From positions 1-8,538 of the forward strand of contig JAEZEY010000277.1 of the NCBI GenBank assembly GCA_023432845.1: a DNA stretch of 8,538 nucleotides, in the 5' to 3' direction. Shown one piece after another: positions 8,064 through 8,538 of this stretch. The notes beneath the pieces were generated by a model, which ran no database searches, had not been told where the DNA came from, and saw only the letters and a list, made by a program, of their open reading frames with translations. The translations under genes and the position numbers were made by a program. The first letter of the stretch is position 1; each line of letters opens with the position of its first letter. The DNA comes from Pseudomonadota bacterium. Its GTDB lineage: Bacteria > Pseudomonadota > Alphaproteobacteria > Rhizobiales > Xanthobacteraceae.

Positions 8064-8538
8064 TCAGCGATCGAGCTCTTTCAGTAGATCGTCGAGATCG
8101 AGCGGCCGCGTGAACATGTGCAGTGAGCCGTCCGGCTTCTTCGGCCACTGCGCTTCCGGCCGGTCCCAATACAATTCGACGCCGTTCTCATCCGGGTCGC
8201 GCAGATAGAGCGCCTCGGAAACGCCGTGGTCTGACGCGCCGTCGAGCGGGATCTTGGCGGCGATCAGCCGGCTGAGCGCGTCGGCGAGCGCCTTGCGCGT
8301 CGGGTACAGGATCGGGGTGTGGAAGAGGCCGGTGGTGCCGCGCGGCGGCGGCGGGCCGCCTTTGCTCTCCCAGGTGTTGAGTCCGAGATGGTGGTGGTAC
8401 CCGCCGGCCGAGATGAAGGCCGCGCCGGGATAGGTCGTGGTCAGGGTGAAGCCGAGCACGCCGCAATAGAAATCGAGCGCGCGCTGCAGGTCGGCCACCT
8501 TGAGGTGGACGTGGCCGATGCGGGCTCCGGGGTCGATG
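8064..8538 (-). CDS. VOC/glyoxalase-fold dioxygenase-like protein, N-terminus outside the window
   Basis: This is a metal-dependent vicinal oxygen chelate-fold protein, resembling the single-module relatives of catechol 2,3-dioxygenase (CatE-like). About 157 residues are visible, and the reading frame stays open to the window edge. The conserved first strand RIGHVHLKVADLQRALDFY runs from about 8522, so a GTG at 8498 inside it is not the true start, which must lie beyond 8538. Visible family features are the GHVH histidine, GGYHHHLGLNTW, SDHGVSEALYLRDPDENGVELYWDRP with the likely metal-binding Glu in GVELYW, and a C-terminal PLDLDDLL. The expected ligands (His, His, Glu) all appear present. 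The substrate cannot be assigned: ring-cleavage dioxygenase, glyoxalase or resistance-type activity are all possible for the fold. It is convergent with gdhA and shows no clear functional link to it. Confidence 0.85.
   Translation of the reverse strand, partial: IDPGARIGHVHLKVADLQRALDFYCGVLGFTLTTTYPGAAFISAGGYHHHLGLNTWESKGGPPPPRGTTGLFHTPILYPTRKALADALSRLIAAKIPLDGASDHGVSEALYLRDPDENGVELYWDRPEAQWPKKPDGSLHMFTRPLDLDDLLKELDR

Overview
The window is GC-rich chromosomal DNA with alphaproteobacterial character. The codon use and protein families look like Hyphomicrobiales (Bradyrhizobium/Rhodopseudomonas/Xanthobacteraceae-like), but I cannot name the genus from sequence alone. I see no mobile element, tRNA, rRNA, CRISPR array or phage gene. 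It reads as an ordinary metabolic region with one interesting enzyme of unknown substrate.

Layout. Positions 1-277 are a non-coding leader with two inverted repeats and several ACCGG motifs. Positions 278-4001 encode a complete three-subunit molybdenum hydroxylase of the carbon monoxide dehydrogenase-like (xanthine dehydrogenase) family in the order small, large, medium (coxS-coxL-coxM). The large subunit carries the AYRGAGR active-site motif of form II enzymes, not the Cys-containing motif of true CO dehydrogenase, and the S-L-M order is also typical of form II. A major facilitator permease (4023-5240) follows after 21 bp and is probably in the same transcript. The simplest reading is one unit that imports or exports a small, probably carboxylic, compound and hydroxylates it, passing electrons from the Mo centre through two [2Fe-2S] clusters to FAD.

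Convergent to the permease is a soluble PAS-GGDEF diguanylate cyclase (5263-6333, minus strand). It is divergent from gdhA (6648-8000, plus strand), an NADP-type glutamate dehydrogenase with all its catalytic residues. The 314 bp between them holds two dyads and another ACCGGT motif. A strong GC hairpin (8007-8039) separates gdhA from a convergent VOC/glyoxalase-fold gene (8064 to the window edge, minus strand), whose N-terminus lies outside the window.

The least understood parts are the substrate of the Mo enzyme and the symmetric motifs in the coxS leader. I found no clear evidence of a wholly new system.
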